Origin: Rhodospirillales bacterium
Lineage (GTDB): Bacteria; Pseudomonadota; Alphaproteobacteria; Rhodospirillales; Defluviicoccaceae
DNA length: 64,000 bases
Assembly: GCA_016710335.1 (NCBI GenBank)
Contig: JADJXQ010000004.1
Location: 372,001 to 436,000, forward strand
Direction: 5' to 3'
Within the stretch, counting starts at the first letter, position 1; each line of letters begins with the position of its first letter. The notes under the pieces were generated by a model. That model searched no databases. It was not told the DNA's origin and worked only from the letters and a program-made list of their open reading frames with translations. This document shows, piece by piece, positions 10,922 to 19,539 of the stretch. The position numbers and the translations under genes were made by a program.

Positions 10922-11627
10922 TCAGATCCCGAGGTACGCCTTCTGCACCGCGTCGTCGGCGAGGAGGGCGGGGCCGGGGGCGGTGGAGGGCGACGCGGCC
11001 GGTTTCGAGCACGTAGCCGCGGTCGGCGATGGCGAGGGCCGCGTGGGCGTTCTGCTCGACCAGGAGGATGGTGACGCCGTCCCGCTTGAGGCTCTCGATG
11101 GTGGCGAACACGTCGGCGACCAGGTTGGGGGCGAGGCCGAGGCTGGGTTCGTCCAGCAGCAGCAGGCGCGGCCGCGCCATCAGCGCCCGCGACATGGCCA
11201 GCATCTGCTGCTGCCCGCCGGAGAGGGTGCCGGCGGCCTGGCGGCGGCGGATGTAGAGTTCCGGGAACAGCGCGTACATGCGCTCCAGGTCCTCCGCCAC
11301 CTCCCGGCGCGGGCGGGTGTAGCCGCCCATCAGGAGATTGTCGTGGACGCTCATCGGCGCGAATACCAGGCGTCGCTCCGGCACCTGGGCGATGCCGGCC
11401 CGCACCCGCCGGTCCGGCGCCATCCGCGAAATGTCCGCGCCGTCGTAGCGGATCGTCCCGCCGGTGACCGGCTGCACCCCGGAGAGGCAGCGGAGCAGGG
11501 TCGTCTTGCCGGCGCCGTTGCCGCCGACCAACGCCACCAGTTCGCCCGCCGCCACCGCCAGGTCGATGGCGTGCAGCACCTGGATGCGGCCGTAGTGGCT
11601 GGTGAGGCCATCGACCTGGAGCAGCAC
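10922..11627 (-). CDS. livF: Branched-chain amino-acid ABC transporter ATPase LivF (C-terminal frameshift)
   Basis: It carries an ABC ATPase Walker A (VGGNGAGKTTLLR), signature LSGGQQQMLAMSRAL, Walker B LLLLDEPSLGLAP and H-loop VEQNAHAAL, in LivF arrangement. The start is GTG at 11627, one base after the livG stop. The normal LivF tail ALLADDAVQKAYLGI is present just upstream of a TGA at 10922, but in a different frame from the body: one extra base near 10984-10990 shifts the frame, and uncorrected translation would run on into unrelated sequence. The core enzyme is unaffected, so a sequence error or a very recent mutation is plausible. Confidence 0.88.
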
Positions 11628-11628
11628 C

Positions 11629-12438
11629 TCAAGCGCTCCCCGTCGCCGCGGCAGGGATACGCGGCCGCGATCCTGTCTCGATGCCGCCGCCGAGGTAGGC
11701 GCCGATCACGTCGGGATTGCCGCGCACCTCGTCCACCCCGCCTTCGGCCAGCTTGGCGCCATTGTTGAGCACCAGGATGCGGTCGCTGACGCTCATGACG
11801 AGGCGCATGTCGTGCTCGACCAGGACGACGGTGACGCCGCTGCGCGCGATCTCGCGGATCAGTTCGTCCAACGCCATGGTCTCGGACGGGTTGAGGCCGG
11901 CCGCCGGCTCGTCGAGCAGCAGCAGCTTGGGCTCCGCCGCCAGGGCGCGGGCGATCTCGAGGCGCTTCAAGGCGCCGTAAGGCAGCGCCGACGCCGGCCT
12001 GTGCATCACGTCGCCGAGCCCGACGAAGCCCATGATCGCCTCGGCCTTGTCCCGGCACGCAGCGTCGGTAGAGACGATCTCGGGAAGACGCAGCAGCACC
12101 GGCAGAAGGCTCCGCCGGCAGTGGCGATGGCGACCGACCATGACGTTTTCGAGGGCGGTCATGTTGAAGAAAATCTGCAGGTTCTGAAACGTGCGGCAGA
12201 TGCCCTTGGCGGCCAGCGCCACCAGGCTGAGGCCGGTGACGTCTTCGTCCTGGAAGCGGATACGGCCGGCGCTCGGTTTGTAGACGCCGGTGATCAGGTT
12301 GAACACCGTGGTCTTGCCGGCGCCGTTGGGGCCGATCATGGAATGGATCGCCCCGGCCTCCACCGCAAAGCTCAGGTTGTTGACGGCAATCACGCCGCCG
12401 AAGCTCCGGGTCAGGCCGTGGAGATCGAGGATCGTCAA
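11629..12438 (-). CDS. livG: Branched-chain amino-acid ABC transporter ATPase LivG
   Basis: This 269-aa ABC ATPase has Walker A IGPNGAGKTTVFNLITG, the LivG-type insertion around CRTFQNLQIFFNMTALENVM, the signature region LPYGALKRLEIARAL, Walker B LLLLDEPAAGLNP and H-loop VEHDMRLVMSVSDRI. It starts with TTG at 12438 (TILDLHGLTRSFGG). That TTG lies inside a 55-bp sequence duplicated at the livM end, meaning the original livM stop and livG start overlapped. It is now separated from livM by the parDE insertion, so its expression may depend on read-through or a new promoter. Confidence 0.93.
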   Translation of the reverse strand: MTILDLHGLTRSFGGVIAVNNLSFAVEAGAIHSMIGPNGAGKTTVFNLITGVYKPSAGRIRFQDEDVTGLSLVALAAKGICRTFQNLQIFFNMTALENVMVGRHRHCRRSLLPVLLRLPEIVSTDAACRDKAEAIMGFVGLGDVMHRPASALPYGALKRLEIARALAAEPKLLLLDEPAAGLNPSETMALDELIREIARSGVTVVLVEHDMRLVMSVSDRILVLNNGAKLAEGGVDEVRGNPDVIGAYLGGGIETGSRPRIPAAATGSA

Positions 12439-12468
12439 CGCCGCGTCCCCCGCACCCGGTTCCGCACG
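12414..12468. repeat. 55-bp direct repeat flanking parDE, copy 1 (livG side)
   Basis: It is identical to 13171-13225 at 54 of 55 positions. It contains the livG start codon region and, beyond it, a leftover copy of the livM 3' end (coding RVRGTRR on the minus strand). The two copies bracket the 702-bp insertion that carries parDE. Confidence 0.9.
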
Positions 12469-12548
12469 CGTTCCATTGATGACTGCGTTGCGGATATGCG
12501 CGGGCTCCGTTTGTCGCTAGAATGGTGCTCGATAAAGGAGGTTGTGCG

Positions 12549-12845
12549 ATGTCGACGACCGAAGACCGCAAAGTAGATTTGCCGCCGCAGTACGCCGGCT
12601 ACGTTGACCGCCTCGTCGCCGATGGTCTCTACGGGTCGGCATCCGACGTTGTGGCCGCCGGTTTGCTGGCTCTCCAGGAGCGGGATGCGGCGGTGGACGC
12701 GTGGCTGCGAGACGCGGTGGCGCCCGTCTACGACGCCATGGAAAATGCACCCGAGCGACGTCGCCCGGCTCAGGCGGCATTCGATGACGTTCGAGCCCGT
12801 CACGCCGAGCGTCTCCAGGCTCGGCTAGTCAAGAACCGGGGGTGA
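12549..12845 (+). CDS. parD: ParD-family antitoxin (ribbon-helix-helix)
   Basis: This 98-aa protein has a short N-terminal basic segment (TEDRKVDLPPQYAGYVDRLV) followed by YGSASDVVAAGLLALQERD, the typical ParD/CopG ribbon-helix-helix layout, and a charged C-terminal part for toxin binding (AFDDVRARHAERLQARLV). ATG at 12549 has a strong AAGGAGG 6-7 nt upstream. It overlaps parE by 4 nt (GTGA). ParD is expected to repress the operon as the antitoxin-DNA complex. It is on the + strand, opposite to the surrounding liv genes. Confidence 0.9.
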   Translation: MSTTEDRKVDLPPQYAGYVDRLVADGLYGSASDVVAAGLLALQERDAAVDAWLRDAVAPVYDAMENAPERRRPAQAAFDDVRARHAERLQARLVKNRG

Positions 12846-13144
12846 GAGAGCGCGTTGTCGTCTTCTCGCCGGAGGCGCGAGACGATCTTCTTTCTCTTTA
12901 CGACCGGATAGCCGACGCCGCAGGCGAGCAAATTGCCTTGCGCTATATCCAGCGTCTGGAAACCTACTGCATGAGTTTCTCGCGCGCCGCGGAACGCGGA
13001 GTTGTACGTCGGGACATACGTCCGGGTCTGCGCATCGTCGGTTTCGAGCGTCGCGTAACGATTGCTTTTTCGGTCGACGACCAAAGTGTCACGATCCTGC
13101 GGCTGTTCTACGGCGGCAGGAACTGGGAGAAAGCGTTGCGCTGA
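12842..13144 (+). CDS. parE: ParE-family toxin (RelE/ParE fold)
   Basis: This 100-aa protein has the ParE pattern: VVVFSPEARDDLLSLYDRIAD at the N-terminus, ALRYIQRLETYCMSF, the Arg-rich strand RRDIRPGLRIVGFERRVTIAF and a C-terminal ILRLFYGGRNWEKAL, the usual ParE C-terminal motif. ParE toxins inhibit DNA gyrase. The GTG start at 12842 overlaps the parD stop. The codon choice and orientation differ from the liv genes around it, fitting a recently inserted module. Confidence 0.9.
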   Translation: MRERVVVFSPEARDDLLSLYDRIADAAGEQIALRYIQRLETYCMSFSRAAERGVVRRDIRPGLRIVGFERRVTIAFSVDDQSVTILRLFYGGRNWEKALR

Positions 13145-13170
13145 ACCTCCCGCGACGCGGCGCTGGCTTC

Positions 13171-13225
13171 GGCCGTGGAGATCGAGGATCGTCAACGCCG
13201 CGTCCCCCGCACCCGGTCCCGCACG
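13171..13225. repeat. 55-bp direct repeat flanking parDE, copy 2 (livM side)
   Basis: It matches 12414-12468 with one mismatch. This copy contains the true livM stop and, past it, a dead remnant of the first livG codons (coding TILDLHG). It ends the insertion on the livM side. Confidence 0.9.
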
Positions 13226-14154
13226 TGGTCTGCCAACGGCCCGGTGAGCGTCGGCCACAGGCCGCGTGGCATGAAGATCATCACGCCCATCAGCATGGCG
13301 CCGAACACCAGCGTCTCGTAGTCCTGGAAGACCGTGAGCGCCTGCGGCAGGATGGTGAGGATGGCCGCGCCGATGATGCTCCCGTAGATCGACGCCATGC
13401 CGCCCAGCACCACCATGGTGACGAACTCGATGGAGCGGAAGAACTCCGCCTCCACCGGCGTGATGAACCCGGAATAGTGCGCGTACAGCGAGCCGGTGAC
13501 GCTCGCCATCATCGCCGAGATCACGAAGATCAGCACCTTGTAGCGGATGGTGTCGACGCCGACCGCCTGGGCCGCGATCTCGGCGCCATGGATGGAACGG
13601 AGCGCCCGGCCGATCGGCGAGTCGATGATGTTGTGGGCGAGCCACACCGCGAACAGGAGGCAGCCGGCGATGGTCCAGTACCAGGCTTCGTTGCTGATCA
13701 GTTTCCATCCGAATACCGAGAACGCGGGAACCGGCATGCCGTCGGGCCCGCCGGTGAGGTCGACCTCGTGGCTGAGCACGATGGAAATGATGATGCCCGT
13801 CCCCAGCGTCGCCATCGCCAGGTAGTGGCCCTTCAGCTTGAGGATCGGCCGGGCGATGACGAACGACAGCACGCCGACCAGGACGGCGCCGATCAACAGC
13901 GCCGCCAGCGGCGGCCAGTCGTGGTTGGCGGTGAGGATCGCCGAGGTGTAGGCGCCGAGGCCGAAGAAGCCGGCGTGCCCGAGGCTGATCTGGCCCGCGT
14001 AGCCGATCAACAGGTTGAGGCCGACGCACACGATGGCGTTCAGGCCGATCAGGATGGCGACGTTGAAATAGAACGGGTTCGGGAGCAACGGCATCGCGAG
14101 CGCGATCAGCACCGCGAGCGCCGCGATCGAACCGAGGTGCGCCCGACCGAACAT
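13192..14154 (-). CDS. livM: Branched-chain amino-acid ABC permease LivM
   Basis: This 320-aa protein has around 8-9 hydrophobic segments and the LivM core: LIGLNAIVCVGLNLLIGYAG, QISLGHAGFFGLGAY and, near the C-terminus, VVLGGMASIYGSIIGAAIL. It forms the inner-membrane channel with LivH. The gene lies 6 nt after livH. Its C-terminus (DHVRDRVRGTRR) lies within the 55-bp repeat next to the parDE insertion. Confidence 0.94.
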   Translation of the reverse strand: MFGRAHLGSIAALAVLIALAMPLLPNPFYFNVAILIGLNAIVCVGLNLLIGYAGQISLGHAGFFGLGAYTSAILTANHDWPPLAALLIGAVLVGVLSFVIARPILKLKGHYLAMATLGTGIIISIVLSHEVDLTGGPDGMPVPAFSVFGWKLISNEAWYWTIAGCLLFAVWLAHNIIDSPIGRALRSIHGAEIAAQAVGVDTIRYKVLIFVISAMMASVTGSLYAHYSGFITPVEAEFFRSIEFVTMVVLGGMASIYGSIIGAAILTILPQALTVFQDYETLVFGAMLMGVMIFMPRGLWPTLTGPLADHVRDRVRGTRR

Positions 14155-14160
14155 GCGGTG

Positions 14161-15036
14161 TCAGACGCGGTCCGATTCGCGCCGCCCGAACAGCCCGGTT
14201 GGCCGCACGAACAGCACGAGGAGGATGGCGATGAAGGCGACGGCGTCCTTGTAGGTGGAGGACACGTACCCGGCGGTCAATGCCTCGGCGATGCCGACGA
14301 ACAGCCCGCCGGCAACCGCGCCCAAGGGATTGCCAAGGCCGCCGACGATGGCGGCGCTGAACCCCTTGAGGCCGAGCAGGACGCCGACGCCGGCATGGGT
14401 GAGCGCGATCGGCGCGATCAGGATGCCGGCGACGGCGCCCAGACCCGCGGCCAGGGCGTAGCTGAGGCGGAGGATGTGTTTGGTGTTGATCCCGACCAGT
14501 TGTGCGGCCAGATGCTCATGGGACGTTGCAAGCGTGGCGCGGCCGATGCGGGTGTGGCTGAAGAACAGCCAAAGGCCGACGACGGTGGCCAACGTTCCGC
14601 CGACGACCCACAGGCTCTGCGGCAGCAGCGCCGCGCCGGCGATGTCGATGGGATCGTTGCCGGAGAACGGCGCCATGTGATGAAGATTGCGGTCCCACAC
14701 CATCATCGCGGCGCCGCGGAGGAAGATCGACGCGCCGATGGTGATGATGATGACGGTGACCACCGAGGCGTTGCGCGCCGGCTCCACAGCGAATTTCTCG
14801 AGCGCAACGCCGACCGCCATGGCGGCGAGCACGGCCAGCACGATCGCCGCCGGCATCGGCAGTCCCGCGTCCGTGAGCGATATGGTCGCCATGCCGCCGA
14901 TCATCACGAACTCGCCCTGCGCGAAATTGATGACCTGGCTGGCGTTGAAAATGATGACGAATCCGAGCCCGACCAGGGCGTACGTGGCGCCGACGGTCAC
15001 GCCGGAGAACAGGAACTGCAGCAGTTCGGCGAACAT
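14161..15036 (-). CDS. livH: Branched-chain amino-acid ABC permease LivH
   Basis: This 291-aa inner-membrane permease has the LivH features: SGVTVGATYALVGLGFVIIF, INFAQGEFVMIGGM, and the conserved KGFSAAIVGGLGNPLGAV loop. The ATG at 15036 (MFAELLQFLFSG) is the family start; the frame stays open upstream into the livK gene in another frame. It lies 88 nt downstream of livK. Confidence 0.94.
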   Translation of the reverse strand: MFAELLQFLFSGVTVGATYALVGLGFVIIFNASQVINFAQGEFVMIGGMATISLTDAGLPMPAAIVLAVLAAMAVGVALEKFAVEPARNASVVTVIIITIGASIFLRGAAMMVWDRNLHHMAPFSGNDPIDIAGAALLPQSLWVVGGTLATVVGLWLFFSHTRIGRATLATSHEHLAAQLVGINTKHILRLSYALAAGLGAVAGILIAPIALTHAGVGVLLGLKGFSAAIVGGLGNPLGAVAGGLFVGIAEALTAGYVSSTYKDAVAFIAILLVLFVRPTGLFGRRESDRV

Positions 15037-15124
15037 GGAGGCCCCTGCGTGTACCGGTGCCGGGCGGCGGCGCCGTTGTTCGAGATCGTCGGCGACGCCG
15101 CCGCGGCTGGCTCGTGCTTCGGTT

Positions 15125-16288
15125 TTATTGCAGCAGCTTCCAGTCGCCGTCCTTGACCTCGACCATGACGAACGAGTCGGGACCGAGGCCCATGTGATCG
15201 TCGGGCGACATCGTAAAGATGCCGTCGGCGCCGATGAATTTCTGGGTCTTCTCGATCTCGTCGCGGACCGCGGCCTTGTCGGTGGAGCCGGCGCGCTCGA
15301 TCGCTTCGACGGCGAGGAAAAGGCCGTCATAGGCATGTCCGCCGAAGGTGGAGACGGGCTCCCGATACTTGTCCTCGTACGCCTTCTTGTAGTCGCTCGC
15401 CACCTGCTTCTGGGGATTGTCCGCGGGAAGCTGATCGGCCACCAGCACCGCCGCCGCCGGCAACCGCACCCCTTCCGCAGCGCCCTCGGCGCCATGGATG
15501 AACTGGGACGAGGCCGAGCCGTGGGTCTGGTAGTGCGGGATCGTCATCCCGAGTTGCTTGTAGTTCTTGGCGACGATGCTGGTGGGAGCGCCAAAACCGC
15601 AATAAAGGAAGGCGGCGACCCCCTCGGTGTTCTTGATTTTGGTCAACTGCGGGGTCATGTCGGTGTCGCCCTTGCCGTGCTGCTCGTCGGCGACGATGTC
15701 GATCCCGTGCTGCGGGGCCAGTTCCAGCGCGTTCTTGCGGCACGACTGGTCGAAGCCGCCTGCGCCCGACAGGAGCCCGACCTTGCTGAGGCCCTGGTCC
15801 GTCATGTCGGTGAAGATCTTGTCGACGGCGAGGCGGTCGGTGTGCGGCGTCTTGAACACCCACTTCTTCACCGGGTCGATGATGACGTCGGCCCCGGCCA
15901 GCGAAATGAACGGCACCCCTGCCTTCTCGACCTCGTTGATCGCCGCCATCGTCTCGCCGGTGCTGGTGCCGCCGATGATGACGTCCACATTGTCCTGCTG
16001 AATGAGCCGAGTGGCGAAGGTCAGCGCCTTCTTGGCGTCGGTCGCCGAGTCATAGAGGATCAACTCGACCGGCCGGCCAAGGACGCCGCCGTTCTCGTTG
16101 ATCTTCTCGACGTACAATTCGAGGGTTTTTTTCTCGGGATCGCCAAGGAACGATCCGCCGCCGGTCACCGCGAGGAACGAGCCGATCTTGATCGGCTCCG
16201 CCGCCAGCGGATGCCCGGGGACCAACGCCGCCAGCGTAAGGGCGCAGACGATCAGCAAGGCTTGTGGCAGACGCAAGTGCCGTGACAT
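15125..16288 (-). CDS. livK: Branched-chain amino-acid (or amide/urea-type) ABC substrate-binding protein
   Basis: This 387-aa periplasmic binding protein (type I fold) has a Sec signal peptide (RLPQALLIVCALTLAALVPG, cleavage after PLAA) followed by IKIGSFLAVTGGGSFLGDPE, VEKINENGGVLGRPVELI, and DVIIGGTSTGETMAAINEVE. ATG at 16288 follows GGGAGGAAA. As first gene of the minus-strand operon livK-H-M-G-F, it delivers substrate to LivHM. Substrate may be branched-chain amino acids or another small amide; the sequence does not decide. Confidence 0.92.
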   Translation of the reverse strand: MSRHLRLPQALLIVCALTLAALVPGHPLAAEPIKIGSFLAVTGGGSFLGDPEKKTLELYVEKINENGGVLGRPVELILYDSATDAKKALTFATRLIQQDNVDVIIGGTSTGETMAAINEVEKAGVPFISLAGADVIIDPVKKWVFKTPHTDRLAVDKIFTDMTDQGLSKVGLLSGAGGFDQSCRKNALELAPQHGIDIVADEQHGKGDTDMTPQLTKIKNTEGVAAFLYCGFGAPTSIVAKNYKQLGMTIPHYQTHGSASSQFIHGAEGAAEGVRLPAAAVLVADQLPADNPQKQVASDYKKAYEDKYREPVSTFGGHAYDGLFLAVEAIERAGSTDKAAVRDEIEKTQKFIGADGIFTMSPDDHMGLGPDSFVMVEVKDGDWKLLQ

Positions 16289-16634
16289 GGTTTCCTCCCT
16301 GAAGTGCTTCATGGCTGTCTTGGCCGTTTGGCGGCAAGCTTATACGCGCACATCGGCGTCGTAAAGCGTATTCCGGTACAACTATACGGTTTTTGATCGG
16401 CTCGCCGACGGCGCAAGTAAGCCGCGGCCTGCGAGGCACGGGATTCCTGCGATGTCCTGGTCTCCGGAAGAGAGCGGATACTGCTTGCAATTCACGGGGG
16501 GCTCGACAACGTGAAGTTCATGGCCGGACTCGGAGGCTTCATCACCCTCGTTCTCACGGTCCATCCACGTTAGGCATGGCAGGCGAGAGGTTCGGCCTTG
16601 ACGGGCAAAACTCGAATCCGAACCGGAACCGCAT
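16289..16634. other. Divergent intergenic region between livK and ygiD-like gene
   Basis: No gene is visible. It holds a candidate livK promoter at 16339-16366 and must contain the promoter for the + strand dioxygenase gene, for which I see no clear consensus. Confidence 0.4.
16339..16366 (-). promoter_or_regulatory. Candidate sigma-70 promoter of the liv operon
   Basis: On the minus strand CTTTAC (16366-16361) and TATAAG (16344-16339) are separated by 16 nt, about 50 nt before the livK start codon. Only a consensus match; no experimental support. Confidence 0.4.
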
Positions 16635-17486
16635 ATGAGTAGGATGCCGGCCCTGTTCATCGGCCACGGCAGCCCGATGAACACGCTGGAGCGGAACGGC
16701 TTCACCGAGGCGTGGCGTATGCTCGGCGAGCAGCTTCAGAGGCCGCGCGCGGTTCTCGTGGTGTCGGCGCACTGGTTCTTCGGCGCGACCGCCGTCACGG
16801 CGATGGCCCGGCCGCGGACGATTCATGACTTCTACGGCTTTCCGGATGAATTGTTCGCCTTCGACTATCCCGCGCCAGGCGCGCCGGATGTCGCCCGGGA
16901 AGTAGCGGAGGCGGTCAGGCCGCTGTGGGTCGGGCTTGACCGCGACCAATGGGGCCTCGACCACGGGACCTGGAGCGTCCTCGCTCACCTCTACCCCGAA
17001 GCTGACGTGCCCGTGGTGCAGCTGTCGATCAACGCTCTGAAACCGCTGGAATACCACCTGGAGCTCGGATCCCGCCTTGCGCCATTGCGGGAACGCGGGA
17101 TCATGATCCTGGGCAGCGGCAACGTGGTCCATAACCTGCGGCGCGTGCAGTGGGACCGGCCGGATGCGGCATTCGACTGGGCCGAGAGGTTCGACGAAGC
17201 CGCCGCCGCGCAGCTTGCCGCCGATCCGGCGGCCATCCTCAAGCTCGTCGAGCATCCCGATTATTCGCTTGCCGTGCCGACCCCCGATCACTTCATTCCG
17301 CTTCTTTACCTCGCGGGACTGGCGGCGGCCGGCGAAGGGATCGCGGAGCCGCTGGTGCGCGGCTTTGCGATGGGGTCGCTTTCGATGACCTGCTTTGGTG
17401 CAGGTGCAGCCGCCGGGCCGGCGAAGCAGCGAGAGGGCGCCGCAGGCCTGCCTCCTGATGCCCCGCCCGACCAGACGAACGTCTAG
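16635..17486 (+). CDS. ygiD: Class III extradiol dioxygenase, YgiD / DOPA 4,5-dioxygenase type
   Basis: This 283-aa protein fits the LigB-like DODA/YgiD family: PALFIGHGSPMNTLE with the metal-binding His, VVSAHWFFGATAVTAM, FDYPAPG, LDHGTWSVLAHLYP with the second His, LGSGNVVHNLRR, and the C-terminal PTPDHFIPLLYLAG. These enzymes open catechol rings with Fe(II). ATG at 16635 is preferred; a second Met lies 3 codons in. Physiological substrate is not known. Confidence 0.9.
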   Translation: MSRMPALFIGHGSPMNTLERNGFTEAWRMLGEQLQRPRAVLVVSAHWFFGATAVTAMARPRTIHDFYGFPDELFAFDYPAPGAPDVAREVAEAVRPLWVGLDRDQWGLDHGTWSVLAHLYPEADVPVVQLSINALKPLEYHLELGSRLAPLRERGIMILGSGNVVHNLRRVQWDRPDAAFDWAERFDEAAAAQLAADPAAILKLVEHPDYSLAVPTPDHFIPLLYLAGLAAAGEGIAEPLVRGFAMGSLSMTCFGAGAAAGPAKQREGAAGLPPDAPPDQTNV

Positions 17487-17565
17487 CGCGACCGGGGCAC
17501 CTGATTGACGTGCCTCGGGCGGGTGAGGTAGTCTTGACCGGTCTTCTGAGGTCGAAGGGGTCCCG

Positions 17566-17970
17566 ATGGGCGCCCGCATGCTGCACGTTGTCGTGGTGAT
17601 CGTCGCCCTCGTGGGCGGCGTGCTGCCGGCGTATGCGAGTTCGATCAGCGAGTCCCAAAGGCACGGCATCGCTCCCGCCCATGGCTCCCGCAGCCTGCAC
17701 GACTGTCAGCGGGTATCTTCAACGGCGATCCTCGCCGATCAGGACGTTCATGCCTGCGGAGAGGACTGCAGCGACCATGCAGGCACGGATCATGACGACT
17801 GCATTCCCGGCCTCTCGAACTGCAGTGTTGCCGCCTTTGGCTGCTTGACCGGGGAACCGGCCGCGCCCGTTCGTCCGCGGGTCGGGTCTGCTTCCTGGCG
17901 CGTGACAGACCGGACGGCGACCGGTTGGGCCGTTTCCCTCGCCCTGAAACCTCCCCGCAGTCCTTCCTGA
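17566..17970 (+). CDS. Small secreted Cys/His-rich protein of the Cu efflux cluster
   Basis: This 134-aa protein has a clear signal peptide (MLHVVVVIVALVGGVLPAYA) and a mature part with several Cys and His in metal-site-like spacings (HDC, HACGEDCSDHAGTDHDDC, NCSV). It lies 60 nt before the RND adaptor gene in the same direction. I do not recognise a named family; similar small proteins often precede Cus/Czc efflux operons, so a periplasmic metal-binding or sensing role is inferred from context. Confidence 0.65.
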   Translation: MGARMLHVVVVIVALVGGVLPAYASSISESQRHGIAPAHGSRSLHDCQRVSSTAILADQDVHACGEDCSDHAGTDHDDCIPGLSNCSVAAFGCLTGEPAAPVRPRVGSASWRVTDRTATGWAVSLALKPPRSPS

Positions 17971-18030
17971 ACGAATTCTGGCGGCGCAATCGGCGTCGCC
18001 TCGACCGTTCTCAGGAAGGAATCCTAGATC

Positions 18031-19539
18031 ATGTCGGCACGAACTTTGCTGGCCGTCGCCCTGGCTGCAGCCATGGGCGTCGGTGGAGGCATCGCCTACG
18101 AGCGGCTCAACCCGGACCCGCCGGCCGCCTCGGGCGGAAAGAAGGTTCTCTACTGGGTCGCCCCCATGGATCCCAACTACCGGCGCGATGCGCCCGGCAA
18201 GTCGCCCATGGGCATGGACCTGATCCCGGTCTACGAGGGAGAGGAAGCGGGCGAACGGGCGGAAGACCCTGGCCAGATCACCGTGTCGCCGGCGGTGATG
18301 AACACGATCGGCGTGCGAACCGGGACCGCCGAACGGGTGAGCTTCGGCGCCGAGATCCGCACGGTCGGATACGTGGCGCAGGATGAGGACCGCACCTCGC
18401 ACATCCATGTCCGCAAAGAAGGCTGGATCGAGCGCCTCGTCGTCCGCTCGCTCGGCGCCGAGGTCAAGCGCGGCGACCTGCTGTTCGAGTTCTTCTCGCC
18501 CGAACTGGAAGCCTCGTCGTTCGAGTATGTCCGCGACATCGAGCGCGGCGACGACTGGATGACCTCCGCCGGGCGCCGCAGGCTGCAGGCCCTCGGCGTC
18601 TCCGACCGCCAGATCGCCAAAATCGCCGCCGACCGCAGGCCGGCCGACCGGATTCGGGTCTATGCGCCGCAGGACGGTGTCGTCGTTCAGCTCGGCGTCG
18701 GCGAAGGCATGTACATTCGCCCGGACCAGACCGTCATGACCTTGACCGACCTGTCGTCGATCTGGGTCATCGCCGACGTGCTCGAGAGCCAGTCGGGCCG
18801 GGTCTTCCCCGGCATGGCCGCCGAAGCGCGCTTGTCCCATCTGCCGGACGAGGTCTGGCGTGGCCAAGTCGACTACATCTATCCGGACCTTGATCCGGCC
18901 ACTCGAACCTTGCGGGTGCGCCTGCGCTTCCCGAACCCGGGCCTGCAGCTACGCCCGAATATGTTCGCCGAGGTCATTCTGAAGGGCGATCCGCGGCCCG
19001 AAGTCCTGGCGGTGCCTTCCGAGGCGGTGATCCGCACCGGGCGCAACGACCGCGTGGTGCTGGCGTTGGGCGAGGGGCGCTTCAAACCGGTGCCGGTGAA
19101 GGTCGGCGCCCAGTTCGACGGCTTGACCGAACTGTTGTCCGGCATCGAGGAAGGCGCGTCGATCGTGCTATCCGGCCAGTTCCTCATCGACTCGGAATCC
19201 AGCATCAGGGCAGGGTTTGCCCGCATGGAGGAGTCCGGCGGCCACGAGCACGGACCCTCGGCAAAGACTGAGGTGATCGCCGGGAGCGAAGACCCCGGCC
19301 TGACCTGGGGTGAAGGCGAGATTGAGGCGGTGAAGGAAGGCGGCGCGGTACTGGCCCTGAACCACGAGCAGATCCCGGCGCTCGGCTGGCCCGCCATGGC
19401 CATGGAGTTCAAGCTGGCCAAGGACGTCGAGGCGAGTGTGTCGGCGGGCGACCGGGTGCGGTTCGCCCTCGCGAAGGATGCCGAGGGCATGTTCCACATT
19501 GTCAAGCTGGAGCCGGCGGCGGCGGGAGCGAAGGAATGA
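18031..19539 (+). CDS. cusB: RND efflux periplasmic adaptor, CusB-like, with heavy-metal-binding and CusF-like domains
   Basis: This 502-aa membrane-fusion protein bridges the inner-membrane pump and outer-membrane channel. In order: N-terminal membrane anchor (LLAVALAAAMGVGGGIAY), heavy-metal-binding domain with YWVAPMDPNY and KSPMGMDLIPVY (residues ~40-70), barrel-sandwich/lipoyl domain (VRKEGWIERLVVRSLGAEVK), alpha-hairpin, beta-barrel (TDLSSIWVIADVLESQSG), and a C-terminal CusF-like domain (~residues 420-495; LGWPAMAMEFKL with the Met/Trp Cu(I)-binding pattern). It overlaps the next gene by 4 nt. A fused CusF domain in the adaptor together with a separate CusF gene is notable. Confidence 0.9.
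   Translation: MSARTLLAVALAAAMGVGGGIAYERLNPDPPAASGGKKVLYWVAPMDPNYRRDAPGKSPMGMDLIPVYEGEEAGERAEDPGQITVSPAVMNTIGVRTGTAERVSFGAEIRTVGYVAQDEDRTSHIHVRKEGWIERLVVRSLGAEVKRGDLLFEFFSPELEASSFEYVRDIERGDDWMTSAGRRRLQALGVSDRQIAKIAADRRPADRIRVYAPQDGVVVQLGVGEGMYIRPDQTVMTLTDLSSIWVIADVLESQSGRVFPGMAAEARLSHLPDEVWRGQVDYIYPDLDPATRTLRVRLRFPNPGLQLRPNMFAEVILKGDPRPEVLAVPSEAVIRTGRNDRVVLALGEGRFKPVPVKVGAQFDGLTELLSGIEEGASIVLSGQFLIDSESSIRAGFARMEESGGHEHGPSAKTEVIAGSEDPGLTWGEGEIEAVKEGGAVLALNHEQIPALGWPAMAMEFKLAKDVEASVSAGDRVRFALAKDAEGMFHIVKLEPAAAGAKE

Noticed and set aside
12469..13170. parDE segment as an insertion sequence or transposon
   Set aside because: No transposase gene, no terminal inverted repeats, and a 55-bp duplication is far longer than normal target-site duplications.
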